This document shows positions 24,294 to 32,213 of a DNA stretch of 58,485 bases, piece after piece. The stretch is from Candidatus Muiribacteriota bacterium (GTDB taxonomy: Bacteria; Muiribacteriota; DAOVTB01): positions 1 through 58,485 of the forward strand of contig DAOVTB010000006.1 in the NCBI GenBank assembly GCA_030633305.1, read 5' to 3'. The notes under the pieces were generated by a model. That model saw only the letters and a program-made list of their open reading frames with translations. It had not been told where the DNA came from and did not search any database. Made by a program: the position numbers and the translations under genes. Position 1 is the stretch's first letter. Each line of letters begins with the position of its first letter.

Positions 24294-26251
24294 AAATTAT
24301 TATTTTATTTATTATGCTGCTGGTGATGTCTTTTGAACTTGTATTGCCGATTTCTATATTCAATACAGACTATGGCCTTATTGATCCAAATGCTTCTCAA
24401 CCTGATATAACATTGAAATTTCAAAACAGAGAAGTTTCATTTCGCGAGATGAAGGCTGGATATGAATTTGAAATGAATACTGATACAAACATGTTTTACG
24501 CAGACGTCATTGTAAAAAGAAACCAGTCAGAGTTTATTGCTGAAAAGGTGCAAATAGATCCTGGTAAAAAGAGTATGCTTCTTAATACCTTTGTTCTTGA
24601 AAAATATACTTTTTTTGTAGACTTTCCGTATGACTTCAGGGATACAGATTCTGATTATCCTAATTTTAAACTTTTTTTGTCTGATAGAATGGGGAATATT
24701 CTATTTGAAGGATATACCTATGATCTCGACAAGAATTCCACGGTAAATTTGTATAATAAAGTCGTAAATAATGAATTTCTTACTTTTAAAGTATTTTATG
24801 AAAGAGGTTATGATTCCTTAGAAGAAATATATGCTCTGGATTTTAAAGTATTTAGTAAAGAAAAAAAGGTTTTTGCGATCAGAACTGGTCTAATCCCATA
24901 TTGTGAGTTTCATCTTTTGGATGCCGCGGGAAAAGGGCTTATTGCAGAATATCCAGTTTACTGGATTACTCTGAGTGATGATTTTAAAAAAATCCACAAG
25001 TTTCTTTCTGCATCCCCTGATTTTAAGACAATTAGATTTATTTCTCCGCCTTTTCTGAGCAATAAAAAAGTGATGATGACTTTAATGATGAAGAAAACTG
25101 CAGAAGCAGATCCTGAAATGTTGTTAAAGAAAAGAATATATATCTCCAAAAGATTAGGGAACAAAAAAATAAAATCCTACAATAATACAAGAATATTTAA
25201 GAAACTGGTCATTACTAATTTCAATAGCCTTAAAAATACTTTTATTGGTACTAACTGCTTTTTTATGGAAGTGGAGTATGGAAAAAATAGAAAAATTATT
25301 CCATTTGGTGAACTAACAGAAGAAATCATATTACTTGATTACAGAAGTAATTTGCCGGTTAATATCAGAGTAATTAGAAAAACAGGAAATAAATCAGAGT
25401 TACTTTATTTATTGGAAGATTATAAAAATAATAATTTGATTATTCCGGTATTTCCTCAAAAAGAGTCTACTATTATTGAATTATGCGGTATTGTCGCAGC
25501 TTTTTCTGGAGAGGATTTCAGTATTAGTATTTATAATGGTAGTGGTCATCTTGTAAAACTGATAAAAAGGTTGCAAGTGTTTACTACCAGATATATTAAT
25601 ATTCCAGGTGGAAAATTTGTAACTGGAGAAAAACTTAAGTTAAAAATTAATACCAGAAAAGGAATGATGTTTGAAACTACAGTTAAATCTGGAAAGAAAA
25701 ATAAGGTATTTATTCCTGTAAAAAAAGCGATTACTTTGGCGGTAGCCCCATATCTCCAACATGGAGAGATTCATATTTCCGGTAAGATAAAAAAAATAGA
25801 AAACGGGATATGTTTTATTAATGAATCTGATATTGATGATCAGAATAAAATTTCTATAAGTTTGAATGATTCAGTGATTGAAAAATATGTAGATGAAAAT
25901 CCGATTTTTGTTAATTTTCAAACTCTGGATATTATTTTGCCTATATTGAAACTGGATCGATCTGGAATTCTTGACTTATCTATTACTGATCTAAAAGCTG
26001 TTTCTGGTGATCAAATGGTTGTAAAACTAAAGATTTCTGGAAATGAAAACTCGTTTTTTCTTAGTAAAAATAAAACAACTGATCATCTTGTTATAGCAGT
26101 CCCTGATTTTGGAAAAGTAAAAAGCTATTCAGAGCGTTTTAGAATAATTACCACTCCTGATAACAATGGTTCAGTTGAAGTAACAATAATGAAAAATAAA
26201 AAAGTAGTAACACAGATTTTAAAAAAACTACAGGATATTACAGAAAAATAA
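24290..26251 (+). CDS. Large exported protein of unknown function
   Basis: The ATG at 24290 is preceded by GGAG at six bases and overlaps the aldolase stop. A signal peptide (KIIILFIMLLVMSFELVLP) is followed by about 630 residues of mainly beta-strand character without cysteine-rich or repeat motifs that I recognise; short lysine-rich strands and beta-sandwich-like spacing suggest several Ig-like or jelly-roll domains. Likely periplasmic or surface-attached. It is translationally coupled to the aldolase and sits two bases before a small membrane-anchored protein gene, so 23721-27340 reads as one operon ending in ispF. Confidence 0.6.
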   Translation: MKIIILFIMLLVMSFELVLPISIFNTDYGLIDPNASQPDITLKFQNREVSFREMKAGYEFEMNTDTNMFYADVIVKRNQSEFIAEKVQIDPGKKSMLLNTFVLEKYTFFVDFPYDFRDTDSDYPNFKLFLSDRMGNILFEGYTYDLDKNSTVNLYNKVVNNEFLTFKVFYERGYDSLEEIYALDFKVFSKEKKVFAIRTGLIPYCEFHLLDAAGKGLIAEYPVYWITLSDDFKKIHKFLSASPDFKTIRFISPPFLSNKKVMMTLMMKKTAEADPEMLLKKRIYISKRLGNKKIKSYNNTRIFKKLVITNFNSLKNTFIGTNCFFMEVEYGKNRKIIPFGELTEEIILLDYRSNLPVNIRVIRKTGNKSELLYLLEDYKNNNLIIPVFPQKESTIIELCGIVAAFSGEDFSISIYNGSGHLVKLIKRLQVFTTRYINIPGGKFVTGEKLKLKINTRKGMMFETTVKSGKKNKVFIPVKKAITLAVAPYLQHGEIHISGKIKKIENGICFINESDIDDQNKISISLNDSVIEKYVDENPIFVNFQTLDIILPILKLDRSGILDLSITDLKAVSGDQMVVKLKISGNENSFFLSKNKTTDHLVIAVPDFGKVKSYSERFRIITTPDNNGSVEVTIMKNKKVVTQILKKLQDITEK

Positions 26252-26252
26252 G

Positions 26253-26855
26253 ATGTTAGAATCGATTGTATTTTTATTTAAACCCCTTGTTTATCTGCTG
26301 GGAGTTATATCAGTGATAATTTTCCTTATACGTATTTTTGTTAGAGAAAATGTGTTAAAGAAATCGCTTTTTAATTCTCTTGAACAGGACTTGAAAGAAA
26401 AAGCGGTTGAAATGGCTCAGAAGGAAAAAAATTATCTTTGTGATGTTATGAATGATTTTTCGATTACTTTGAAATTTAAAAATGTAAAAGAAATTTCAAA
26501 TGAACAGGAGTTAAATACATTGTTTAAACAGTATCTCCTGGAACATGAGGAATATAAAAATAAGATAGGAGTGATGTTTGATAGTGAACTCCATATTAAG
26601 TTGTTTGAGCTGAAAACAGAGACTGCAGCACTTGTTAGAACTTCTTCCATAAGGTTTATAAAGAGAAAAAAAATATATTGGATAATTGTAAAAAATATTG
26701 AAATCTTGTTGAATCGTCCTCAGGACCTTGCGCGGATGAAATTAGATATAATTCTACATTTTGTGAAAAAAGGTAATTATTTAAAAGCAAATGAAGAAAT
26801 AAATAATCTGTATCAATTGGCAATTAGTACTTTTCCTGAAAAAGAGGTAGAGTAA
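26253..26855 (+). CDS. Membrane-anchored protein of unknown function
   Basis: The 200-residue protein has one N-terminal membrane segment (FKPLVYLLGVISVIIFLI) and a charged cytoplasmic helical region (about 35-200) with coiled-coil tendency. It lies between the large exported protein and ispF with spacings of one and two bases. No motif is recognised. Confidence 0.6.
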   Translation: MLESIVFLFKPLVYLLGVISVIIFLIRIFVRENVLKKSLFNSLEQDLKEKAVEMAQKEKNYLCDVMNDFSITLKFKNVKEISNEQELNTLFKQYLLEHEEYKNKIGVMFDSELHIKLFELKTETAALVRTSSIRFIKRKKIYWIIVKNIEILLNRPQDLARMKLDIILHFVKKGNYLKANEEINNLYQLAISTFPEKEVE

Positions 26856-26857
26856 TT

Positions 26858-27340
26858 ATGATAAGAGTTGGTATTGGATATGATGTACATAGATTAGTCA
26901 AGGGACGTGACCTTATTATTGGAGGAGTGAATATACCCTATGCGAAAGGATTGGCAGGACATAGTGATGCAGATGTTCTGATTCATGCCTTGATGGATGC
27001 AATCCTTGGTGGTCTGGGTCAAGGAGATATTGGTTTTCACTTTCCTGATACATCTTCAGAATATAAAGGGATCTCCAGCCTGCTTCTTCTTGAAAAGATA
27101 AACGAAATTATGATAAATCAAGGTTATTCTATTGGCAATGTTGACTCTGTTATCATTGCTCAGAAGCCTAAAATGAAAGATCATATTCCGATAATGAGAG
27201 CTAATATTTGTACCGTGTTTGAAACGGAGTTATCGAGGATATCTGTTAAGGCCACAACTGAGGAAGGTTTGGGTTTTACAGGAGATGAATCAGGAATTGC
27301 TGCCTGGGTCTCTGTTTTGCTTCAAAAGGATAAACGATAA
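26858..27340 (+). CDS. ispF: 2-C-methyl-D-erythritol 2,4-cyclodiphosphate synthase IspF
   Basis: The 160-residue enzyme cyclises CDP-methylerythritol phosphate in the non-mevalonate isoprenoid pathway. Motifs: GIGYDVHRL with the zinc ligands D8 and H10, GLAGHSDADVLIHALMDA with the next histidine, GDIGFHFPDT, and VKATTEEGLGFTGDESGIAAW. It has the usual length. AGAGGTAG precedes the ATG. Its last 51 bases overlap the end of the opposite-strand O-antigen-ligase-like gene. The pathway gene ispG lies on the far side of that gene. Confidence 0.95.
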   Translation: MIRVGIGYDVHRLVKGRDLIIGGVNIPYAKGLAGHSDADVLIHALMDAILGGLGQGDIGFHFPDTSSEYKGISSLLLLEKINEIMINQGYSIGNVDSVIIAQKPKMKDHIPIMRANICTVFETELSRISVKATTEEGLGFTGDESGIAAWVSVLLQKDKR

Positions 27341-28795
27341 AAGTAATCCAATATACCAGTTGAACATAATATTGAAGAATATATTTTCTATCAAAGCATA
27401 GATGAAAATAAAAAGCACTGGAAGAAACCAACGATTTTTTTCAGATTTTTTCAATAGAAAATATTGTCCAAAAAAGTAGAATAAAACACCAATGATACCA
27501 GTTTCTACTCCCCAGAAAAGTGGACTGATAAAACAGTCAGATTCATTTGTGCAGAAAGGAGCTGCAGAATCTCTGAAATTACCACTTCCCAGACCAAAAC
27601 CAGGATTTTTAATGAGTTTTTTTACAGCTTTTTCTACGAGGAAAAATCTTCCAAGTGTAGAATAATTTTTTATACTATTTGAATATAAATTAGAGATAAA
27701 CTTACAATCGTTTTTCAAAGTATCTGAAATATGCTTTTTGACATGCTGATCAATAACAGACATTTTATCGCTGCATTGAAATAGAATCGCATAATTTGAA
27801 ATGATAGATCTGTTATTTCCTGAAATTATTGAAACAGTTATTCCACGGACTGATTGTTCTATATGATTTTTAAAGACCTTGTTCCATTTAATTATAAAGT
27901 CCTGGTAAAGAGCAATAGAAAGATCATTGTTTTGTGGAATTGTAATTAAATACGGAGCAGCAAGAATACTTAGATAGATTAGTATAGAAAAAACTGTGAA
28001 TAGTAATGCTTTTTTTTGAGATAGATAAGTGAAAATAGAGAAAATTATCATGAGAGCAAATGCAAGTATATTTCCTTTACTGAGCGTTGAAAAAAGAAGC
28101 ATAAATAAGGCTGTTTTGAGAAGATAATGTGTCTTTTTTTTGTATTGTAACAAAATGCATAAAGTAAGGGCGCAGATTGCTGCAAATAGATTAGGATTCT
28201 GAAACGCAAGATAAATAGGTAGTTTAATGCCAAATTTATAAAAATCTATCCACGCTCTCGAAAAAGTAATCTGTTTAAAAACTTCCCATAGTCCGAACTG
28301 GTATGCTATAAATTCAATAATCGCTCCAGCTATCAAGCTATATCCAAAAAACAGGAAATCCGATTCCTTTATATCATTATAAAATGCTGAAAAAGAAATG
28401 AACATAAAAAATAATGAAGTTACAACTTTCAAATTTTGAGAATCAATACTAGTAAAATGAAACATTAGTACAAAAGGAAGAATAAATACCAGAATTGGAT
28501 ACGAATTACTGATGAAAGTTTTATCATACTCCTTGTTTAGGAATTTGAAAATGAATAGATTGCTGATAAAGATAAAATGAAAGAAAATTGAAAACTCTTT
28601 AAAAACAACTCTTGGATTATAAAAAATGATAATCAATAAAAGCACCTTGATTGTAAGGGGCCTTGATCTATTAAAAAGGATAAGAAAGATTGCTGATGCA
28701 ATGAAAAAATAAGCCAGGGTAAGACCTGTTGCAGAATCAGCAGCGAAATAGACCGCTGCAGTTGTTATGATGGAGCTTAACAAAATACATAGCAT
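27290..28795 (-). CDS. O-antigen ligase/polymerase-like membrane protein (Wzy_C type)
   Basis: About 500 residues with ten or more membrane segments and one large periplasmic loop in the second half, ending in VEKAVKKLIKNPGFGLGSGN, which is the Wzy_C signature after which polysaccharide ligases and polymerases are recognised. It would join or polymerise glycan units on lipid carriers at the outer face of the inner membrane. The frame is open from a GTG at 28831, which lies beside a dispersed repeat; the ATG at 28795 is the safer start. It is a lone envelope gene between ispF and ispG. Confidence 0.75.
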   Translation of the reverse strand: MLCILLSSIITTAAVYFAADSATGLTLAYFFIASAIFLILFNRSRPLTIKVLLLIIIFYNPRVVFKEFSIFFHFIFISNLFIFKFLNKEYDKTFISNSYPILVFILPFVLMFHFTSIDSQNLKVVTSLFFMFISFSAFYNDIKESDFLFFGYSLIAGAIIEFIAYQFGLWEVFKQITFSRAWIDFYKFGIKLPIYLAFQNPNLFAAICALTLCILLQYKKKTHYLLKTALFMLLFSTLSKGNILAFALMIIFSIFTYLSQKKALLFTVFSILIYLSILAAPYLITIPQNNDLSIALYQDFIIKWNKVFKNHIEQSVRGITVSIISGNNRSIISNYAILFQCSDKMSVIDQHVKKHISDTLKNDCKFISNLYSNSIKNYSTLGRFFLVEKAVKKLIKNPGFGLGSGNFRDSAAPFCTNESDCFISPLFWGVETGIIGVLFYFFGQYFLLKKSEKNRWFLPVLFIFIYALIENIFFNIMFNWYIGLLLSFILLKQNRDPGSNS

Positions 28796-28843
28796 ATTCG
28801 AATATATTACACTATAATTACATAAAGACACAAAGAAAAATAA

Positions 28844-28876
28844 GAACTCGCGCAGAGGCGCAATGTCGCAGAGGAA
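28844..28876 (-). repeat. Dispersed intergenic repeat (CTCTGCG...CTCTGCGCGAG type)
   Basis: The reverse complement reads CTCTGCGACATTGCGCCTC and then TGCGCGAGTTCTT, closely like 4237-4256 in front of pyrD (CTCTGCGCGAGA). It lies between the divergent starts of the O-antigen-ligase-like gene and ispG. Confidence 0.45.
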
Positions 28877-28904
28877 AGAAAGAAAAAAATAAGGATAAAT
28901 TAAA

Positions 28905-29954
28905 ATGAAAAAAGTAATTTATTACGGGAAAGTCCCCATAGGCGGGAATAATAAAGTAACAGTACAATCTATGACAAATACATTGACTAGAGATCATGTA
29001 CAAACAATAAAACAGATTATTGAACTGGAAGAAGCAGGTTGCGAGATTGTCAGGGTAAGTGTGCCTGATTCAGATTCATTGAAAGCAATTGACAGAATAA
29101 AAAGAAAAATCAGTATTCCGCTTGTAGCAGATATTCATTTTAATTATAAGCTTGCTCTTGATGTGCTTGATACCCAGATCGATGCAGTAAGATTGAATCC
29201 TGGAAATTTTCCGAAACAATACCTTAAAAAAGTGGTTTTAAAGGCTGAAAGGAATCAGATACCTATTAGAATCGGTGTAAATAGCGGGTCAATTGATAAG
29301 AAAATTTTGAAAAAATATGGAAATACTCCTGAAGCACTTGTAAAAAGTGCAGTACAATATGTTGATTATTTTGAAAGTAACGGGAATAATAAAATAGTTG
29401 TAAGTGTGAAATCTTCTAATGTTGTTGATACTATTGAAGCATATAGATTGGCTGATAAGAAAATTAAATATCCACTTCATATAGGTGTAACTGAAGCTGG
29501 AACTTATATCCGCGGTGCAATAAAAAGCTCGGTTGCTCTGGGAATTCTTCTAAATGATGGAATTGGTGATACATTGAGGGTTTCACTATCATCCCATCCT
29601 GTTAAAGAAATGGCGATAGCGTATCAGATATTAAAAAGCCTTGGTTTAAGAAAGGGTGGAATCAATATTATATCCTGTCCAACGTGTGCTAGAACTTGTA
29701 TTGATATTATTTCAATAAGCGAAGAAATAGAGTCGAGGTTTGGACAGATTTCAGATGATGTTACGATTGCAGTGATGGGATGTGTTGTAAATGGTCCTGG
29801 TGAAGCCATCCACGCAGATATAGGAATTGCTGGGAATCCAGATGGAACTGGAACTTTGTTTGAAAAAGGAAAAATCATTAAAAAAATTCAAAACCCCAAA
29901 ATAGAGTTTCTGAAAATCCTGGAAAATTTTCTAATTAGTAGAAATTCAAATTGA
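28905..29954 (+). CDS. ispG: 4-hydroxy-3-methylbut-2-enyl diphosphate synthase IspG
   Basis: The 349-residue enzyme is the [4Fe-4S] reductase that opens the cyclodiphosphate in the non-mevalonate pathway. Motifs: YYGKVPIGGNNKVTVQSMTN at the N-terminus, PLVADIHFNYKLA, IISCPTCARTCID with cluster cysteines, and VAVMGCVVNGPGEA-like (AVMGCVVNGPGEAIHAD) with the third cysteine. Length fits the bacterial form without insertion. AAGGA lies ten bases before the ATG. It is followed at once by a small dyad and then a sigma-54 promoter that does not serve it. Confidence 0.94.
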   Translation: MKKVIYYGKVPIGGNNKVTVQSMTNTLTRDHVQTIKQIIELEEAGCEIVRVSVPDSDSLKAIDRIKRKISIPLVADIHFNYKLALDVLDTQIDAVRLNPGNFPKQYLKKVVLKAERNQIPIRIGVNSGSIDKKILKKYGNTPEALVKSAVQYVDYFESNGNNKIVVSVKSSNVVDTIEAYRLADKKIKYPLHIGVTEAGTYIRGAIKSSVALGILLNDGIGDTLRVSLSSHPVKEMAIAYQILKSLGLRKGGINIISCPTCARTCIDIISISEEIESRFGQISDDVTIAVMGCVVNGPGEAIHADIGIAGNPDGTGTLFEKGKIIKKIQNPKIEFLKILENFLISRNSN

Positions 29955-29978
29955 AACTGTCTGAATTATCCGACAGTT
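29955..29978. promoter_or_regulatory. Inverted repeat AACTGTC-N10-GACAGTT, possible enhancer site or 3' hairpin
   Basis: A perfect 7-bp dyad starts right after the ispG stop. It lies about 105 bases upstream of the sigma-54 -24 element, a usual distance for an enhancer-binding-protein site. It lacks a T-run and so is a poor terminator. Which role it has, if any, is inference. Confidence 0.4.
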
Positions 29979-30057
29979 AATTCTAGTGTTATAAAAAATA
30001 ATACATTATAATAATTAAAAAACATTATAAAACCAGTAGTTTTAAACAATTGATATC

Positions 30058-30073
30058 TGGCACGGATATTGCA
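30058..30073 (+). promoter_or_regulatory. Sigma-54 (-24/-12) promoter
   Basis: TGGCACG-GATA-TTGCA matches the full sigma-54 consensus (YTGGCACGN4TTGCW); the GG of -24 (30059-30060) and the GC of -12 (30071-30072) are ten bases apart as required. Expected transcription start is near 30084. No ORF follows on this strand before the terminator at 30198-30226. Confidence 0.8.
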
Positions 30074-30083
30074 ACTACCTTTT

Positions 30084-30226
30084 TGTTAAAACGTAGCAAT
30101 AAACGATACAGTTTTGTAGAATAAGTTGAAGTTTTAAGTTGAAGTTTTGGACGCATTTATTTGTTGTAGAATTAGTTGAAGTATTTAGTCGCAGTAGAAG
30201 GGCTCCCATTGGGAGCCCTTTTTTAT
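30084..30226 (+). ncRNA. Putative sigma-54-dependent small RNA (~140 nt) with AGTTGAAGT repeats
   Basis: The interval from the predicted sigma-54 start to the terminator contains no ATG in any frame. It has a perfect tandem repeat of AAGTTGAAGTTTT (30123-30135 and 30136-30148) and a longer direct repeat GTAGAATAAGTTGAAGTTTT (30116-30135) against GTAGAATTAGTTGAAGTATT (30166-30185), two differences in 20 bases, with a period of 50. It ends in a 10-bp GC-rich hairpin and a T-run. Promoter, lack of coding capacity, internal repeats and terminator together support an RNA gene. The target is unknown. Confidence 0.6.
30198..30226 (+). terminator. Strong intrinsic terminator
   Basis: AAGGGCTCCC (30198-30207), loop ATT, GGGAGCCCTT (30211-30220) followed by TTTT and ATTTCTTT. 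The T-run is on the plus strand only, so it ends plus-strand transcripts (the putative sRNA), 244 bases after ispG. Confidence 0.85.
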
Positions 30227-31302
30227 TTCTTTGCTTTTTTCATAAGGATTAATCCGATTATTATGATAATGACGTTTTGAAACCACATAGCTATAAACGG
30301 AGGTAGAATACTGCCTTTGCCAAGAGCTTTTCCTACAGACATGAGAAGATAGTAAAAAAATATGATCAGAATACTCAAACCAATTCCGATTGATTTTCCA
30401 CTTCTCTGGGTATTGATTGCGAGGGGAACACCTATAAAGATAAAACATAAGGATGCAAAAGGAAGAGAAGTCTTGAAATAAAATTCCATAATCAGGTCTT
30501 TTACATTAATATTGGCTTTTTTTAGTTTTTTGATTTCTGATGATAATTCTCTTAATGACATGTCTGTGGCACGTTTATTAGAATAAGATTTATAATCTCC
30601 GTAACTTCCTGACATATATAATTTCATTTTGGTGAAATCCATTCGGTCAACAGATTTTTCAGTGGGTTCAAAATCCCATTTTATGCCATTGTATATTTCC
30701 CAGTTATTTTCTTTCCATTTGGCATTTTTCGCAATAATTATTGCGGGAAAGCGATTAAATCTTTTCTCAAATATTATGAGGTCTTGAAGGGCATCATTTT
30801 TCTTATCAAATTTTCGTACAAAAAATGTTAGTCCATCCTGACCGCTGAAAAATACATTTTCTCCAATTTTTGGAATTGGTTTTTTGAAAGTTATTTTCCT
30901 GAAAATTTTTCTTCGTAGTACGTTTGTTTTTGGAACGACAAACTCATTAAACATTATTGTAAGCAGTGATATTGTAAGGCCGAATATGAGGGCTATACGG
31001 ATTAATCTGTAATAACTGATTCCGCAGGTTAACATTGCAATAATTTCTTTATCTGCAGATAATTTTCCAAATGTTATTAATCCACCCATAAGAGTTGCCA
31101 TGGGAAATGTAAGGATCAGAATTGAAGGAAGGGAAAAAATAAAGAGTTTAAGTACTTCTACAACGGGTATACCCTTGTTGATAACAAAATCAACAAGTTC
31201 CATCGTTAGATCAACTAGAAATATGGTCGTGAAAATAAATAATCCAAACAGAAATGATCCAATTAAATTTTTATAAATATATCTGTCTATTATTTTCAAC
31301 AT
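30223..31302 (-). CDS. LptF/LptG-family permease (YjgP/YjgQ)
   Basis: About 359 residues with the LptF/G layout: three N-terminal membrane segments (NLIGSFLFGLFIFTTIFLVD, FIFSLPSILILTFPMATLMG, LIFGLTISLLTIMFNEFVVP), a periplasmic beta-jellyroll of about 150 residues, and three C-terminal segments (SLCFIFIGVPLAINTQRSGK onward). It would form the inner-membrane part of the LptB2FG extractor that moves LPS onto the Lpt bridge. Only one such gene is here; its F or G partner must lie elsewhere. The frame is open from a GTG at 31311; the ATG at 31302 is the first after it. A terminator hairpin lies only about 23 bases upstream of the start. Confidence 0.87.
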   Translation of the reverse strand: MLKIIDRYIYKNLIGSFLFGLFIFTTIFLVDLTMELVDFVINKGIPVVEVLKLFIFSLPSILILTFPMATLMGGLITFGKLSADKEIIAMLTCGISYYRLIRIALIFGLTISLLTIMFNEFVVPKTNVLRRKIFRKITFKKPIPKIGENVFFSGQDGLTFFVRKFDKKNDALQDLIIFEKRFNRFPAIIIAKNAKWKENNWEIYNGIKWDFEPTEKSVDRMDFTKMKLYMSGSYGDYKSYSNKRATDMSLRELSSEIKKLKKANINVKDLIMEFYFKTSLPFASLCFIFIGVPLAINTQRSGKSIGIGLSILIIFFYYLLMSVGKALGKGSILPPFIAMWFQNVIIIIIGLILMKKAKK

Positions 31303-31324
31303 TGGTTTCACTGTAATAAAGAAA

Positions 31325-31349
31325 AGGGGCAGATTTCATACCTGCCCCT
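31325..31349 (-). terminator. Intrinsic terminator after the CBM48 gene
   Basis: AGGGGCAG (31325-31332) and CTGCCCCT (31342-31349) form an 8-bp stem; read on the minus strand it is followed by TTTTCTTTATT. It lies between the stop at 31375 and the lptF/G start. Confidence 0.7.
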
Positions 31350-31374
31350 GTTTTGTAAAATTTCTAAAGTTTAA

Positions 31375-31743
31375 TTATTCAACAACAAGAACTGATCTCT
31401 GACCGCCATAACCATCATCAACAAATTCTTTTGCATTTGGATCTGCGATCCAGGTTGAATCATCAATAACAAGTTTATATTCGTATCTTCCTGGTTTAAG
31501 GTTTAATGTGATTGTCCATTTTCCTTCTCCAAGATTTACCATCTTGTCAGATGTTGTATCCCAGTTATTGAAATCCCCTGCGATTGCAACTTCTTTTGCA
31601 TCTGGATTTTCATATGAAAGTGTAATGTTTTTGTTTTCCCAGAAAAATTCTTCTTCCTCTTCTTCGTATGCTTTCTTTTTTCCAAGAATGTAGCCAAATA
31701 AGAAAATAAATCCGTAAAACATCATTTTAAAAATTGTACCCAT
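31375..31743 (-). CDS. Membrane-anchored CBM48 / AMPK-type glycogen-binding domain protein
   Basis: The 122-residue protein has one N-terminal hydrophobic segment (FKMMFYGFIFLFGYILG), an acidic run of seven E residues near 30, and a complete CBM48 E-set domain (AKEVAIAGDFNNWDTTSDKM, GKWTITLNLKPGRYEYKLVI, WIADPNAKEFVDDGYGG). The DFNNW and W residues are the ones that bind alpha-glucan in AMPK beta and branching enzymes. A stand-alone, membrane-tethered form is unusual; it may hold glycogen or another glycan at the membrane, or be a pure protein-interaction module. AAGGAGG precedes the ATG. Three bases separate it from the TPR gene upstream. Confidence 0.82.
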   Translation of the reverse strand: MGTIFKMMFYGFIFLFGYILGKKKAYEEEEEEFFWENKNITLSYENPDAKEVAIAGDFNNWDTTSDKMVNLGEGKWTITLNLKPGRYEYKLVIDDSTWIADPNAKEFVDDGYGGQRSVLVVE

Positions 31744-31746
31744 ATA

Positions 31747-32175
31747 TTATTCCTCCTTACCAGTGATTAATTCAAGTTTTTCTAAAGCTTTTCTTGCGCT
31801 GATGGTTTCAGGATAAGTAGAAACCACGTTATTAAAATATTTTTTGGATATTTCGTCATTCCCCATCAAGTGATATGTTTCGCCGAGTTCAAACATCACT
31901 GCATCTGTCAGGATATTTTCAGGATACTGGTCAAGAATTTCTGATAGCTTCTGACATGCTTTTTCATAATCATTCAGCTTATCGCGAAAGATTTTGGCCA
32001 TGATATATTTCATACCGACTATTTCATCGATATCTTCTATTTTTTTGCTGACTTCCGACAGCTTTTCTATTTTTTTATTTATTTTGAATTTACTATTTTT
32101 TCCACGAAAAATAACAAAAAGATAACATAAACCTATGACGCCGAGAACAACCCATATATTAATCTTTTTAAACAT
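31747..32175 (-). CDS. Membrane-anchored TPR protein
   Basis: About 142 residues: one N-terminal membrane segment (INIWVVLGVIGLCYLFVIF), a charged linker and a TPR-type region (LNDYEKACQKLSEILDQYP, AVMFELGETYHLMGNDEISK, YFNNVVSTYPETISARKALE). The pattern matches the outer-membrane lipoprotein/YbgF-like TPR modules but with a membrane anchor instead of a lipobox. The frame is open from an ATG at 32199; the ATG at 32175 lies closer to the membrane segment. No ribosome-binding site for either. Confidence 0.65.
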   Translation of the reverse strand: MFKKINIWVVLGVIGLCYLFVIFRGKNSKFKINKKIEKLSEVSKKIEDIDEIVGMKYIMAKIFRDKLNDYEKACQKLSEILDQYPENILTDAVMFELGETYHLMGNDEISKKYFNNVVSTYPETISARKALEKLELITGKEE

Positions 32176-32213
32176 AATCTTATATATACCATAGAACATT
32201 AATTAAAAAAAGT

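Noticed and set aside
28813-28818. Perfect TATAAT on the plus strand before ispG
   Set aside because: No -35-like hexamer lies 16-18 bases upstream and it is about 90 bases from the gene, across a dispersed repeat; not enough to call a promoter.
29955-29978. ispG intrinsic terminator
   Set aside because: The dyad has a 7-bp stem and a ten-base loop but is followed by AATTCTAG, not a T-run; kept only as a possible enhancer site or 3' hairpin.
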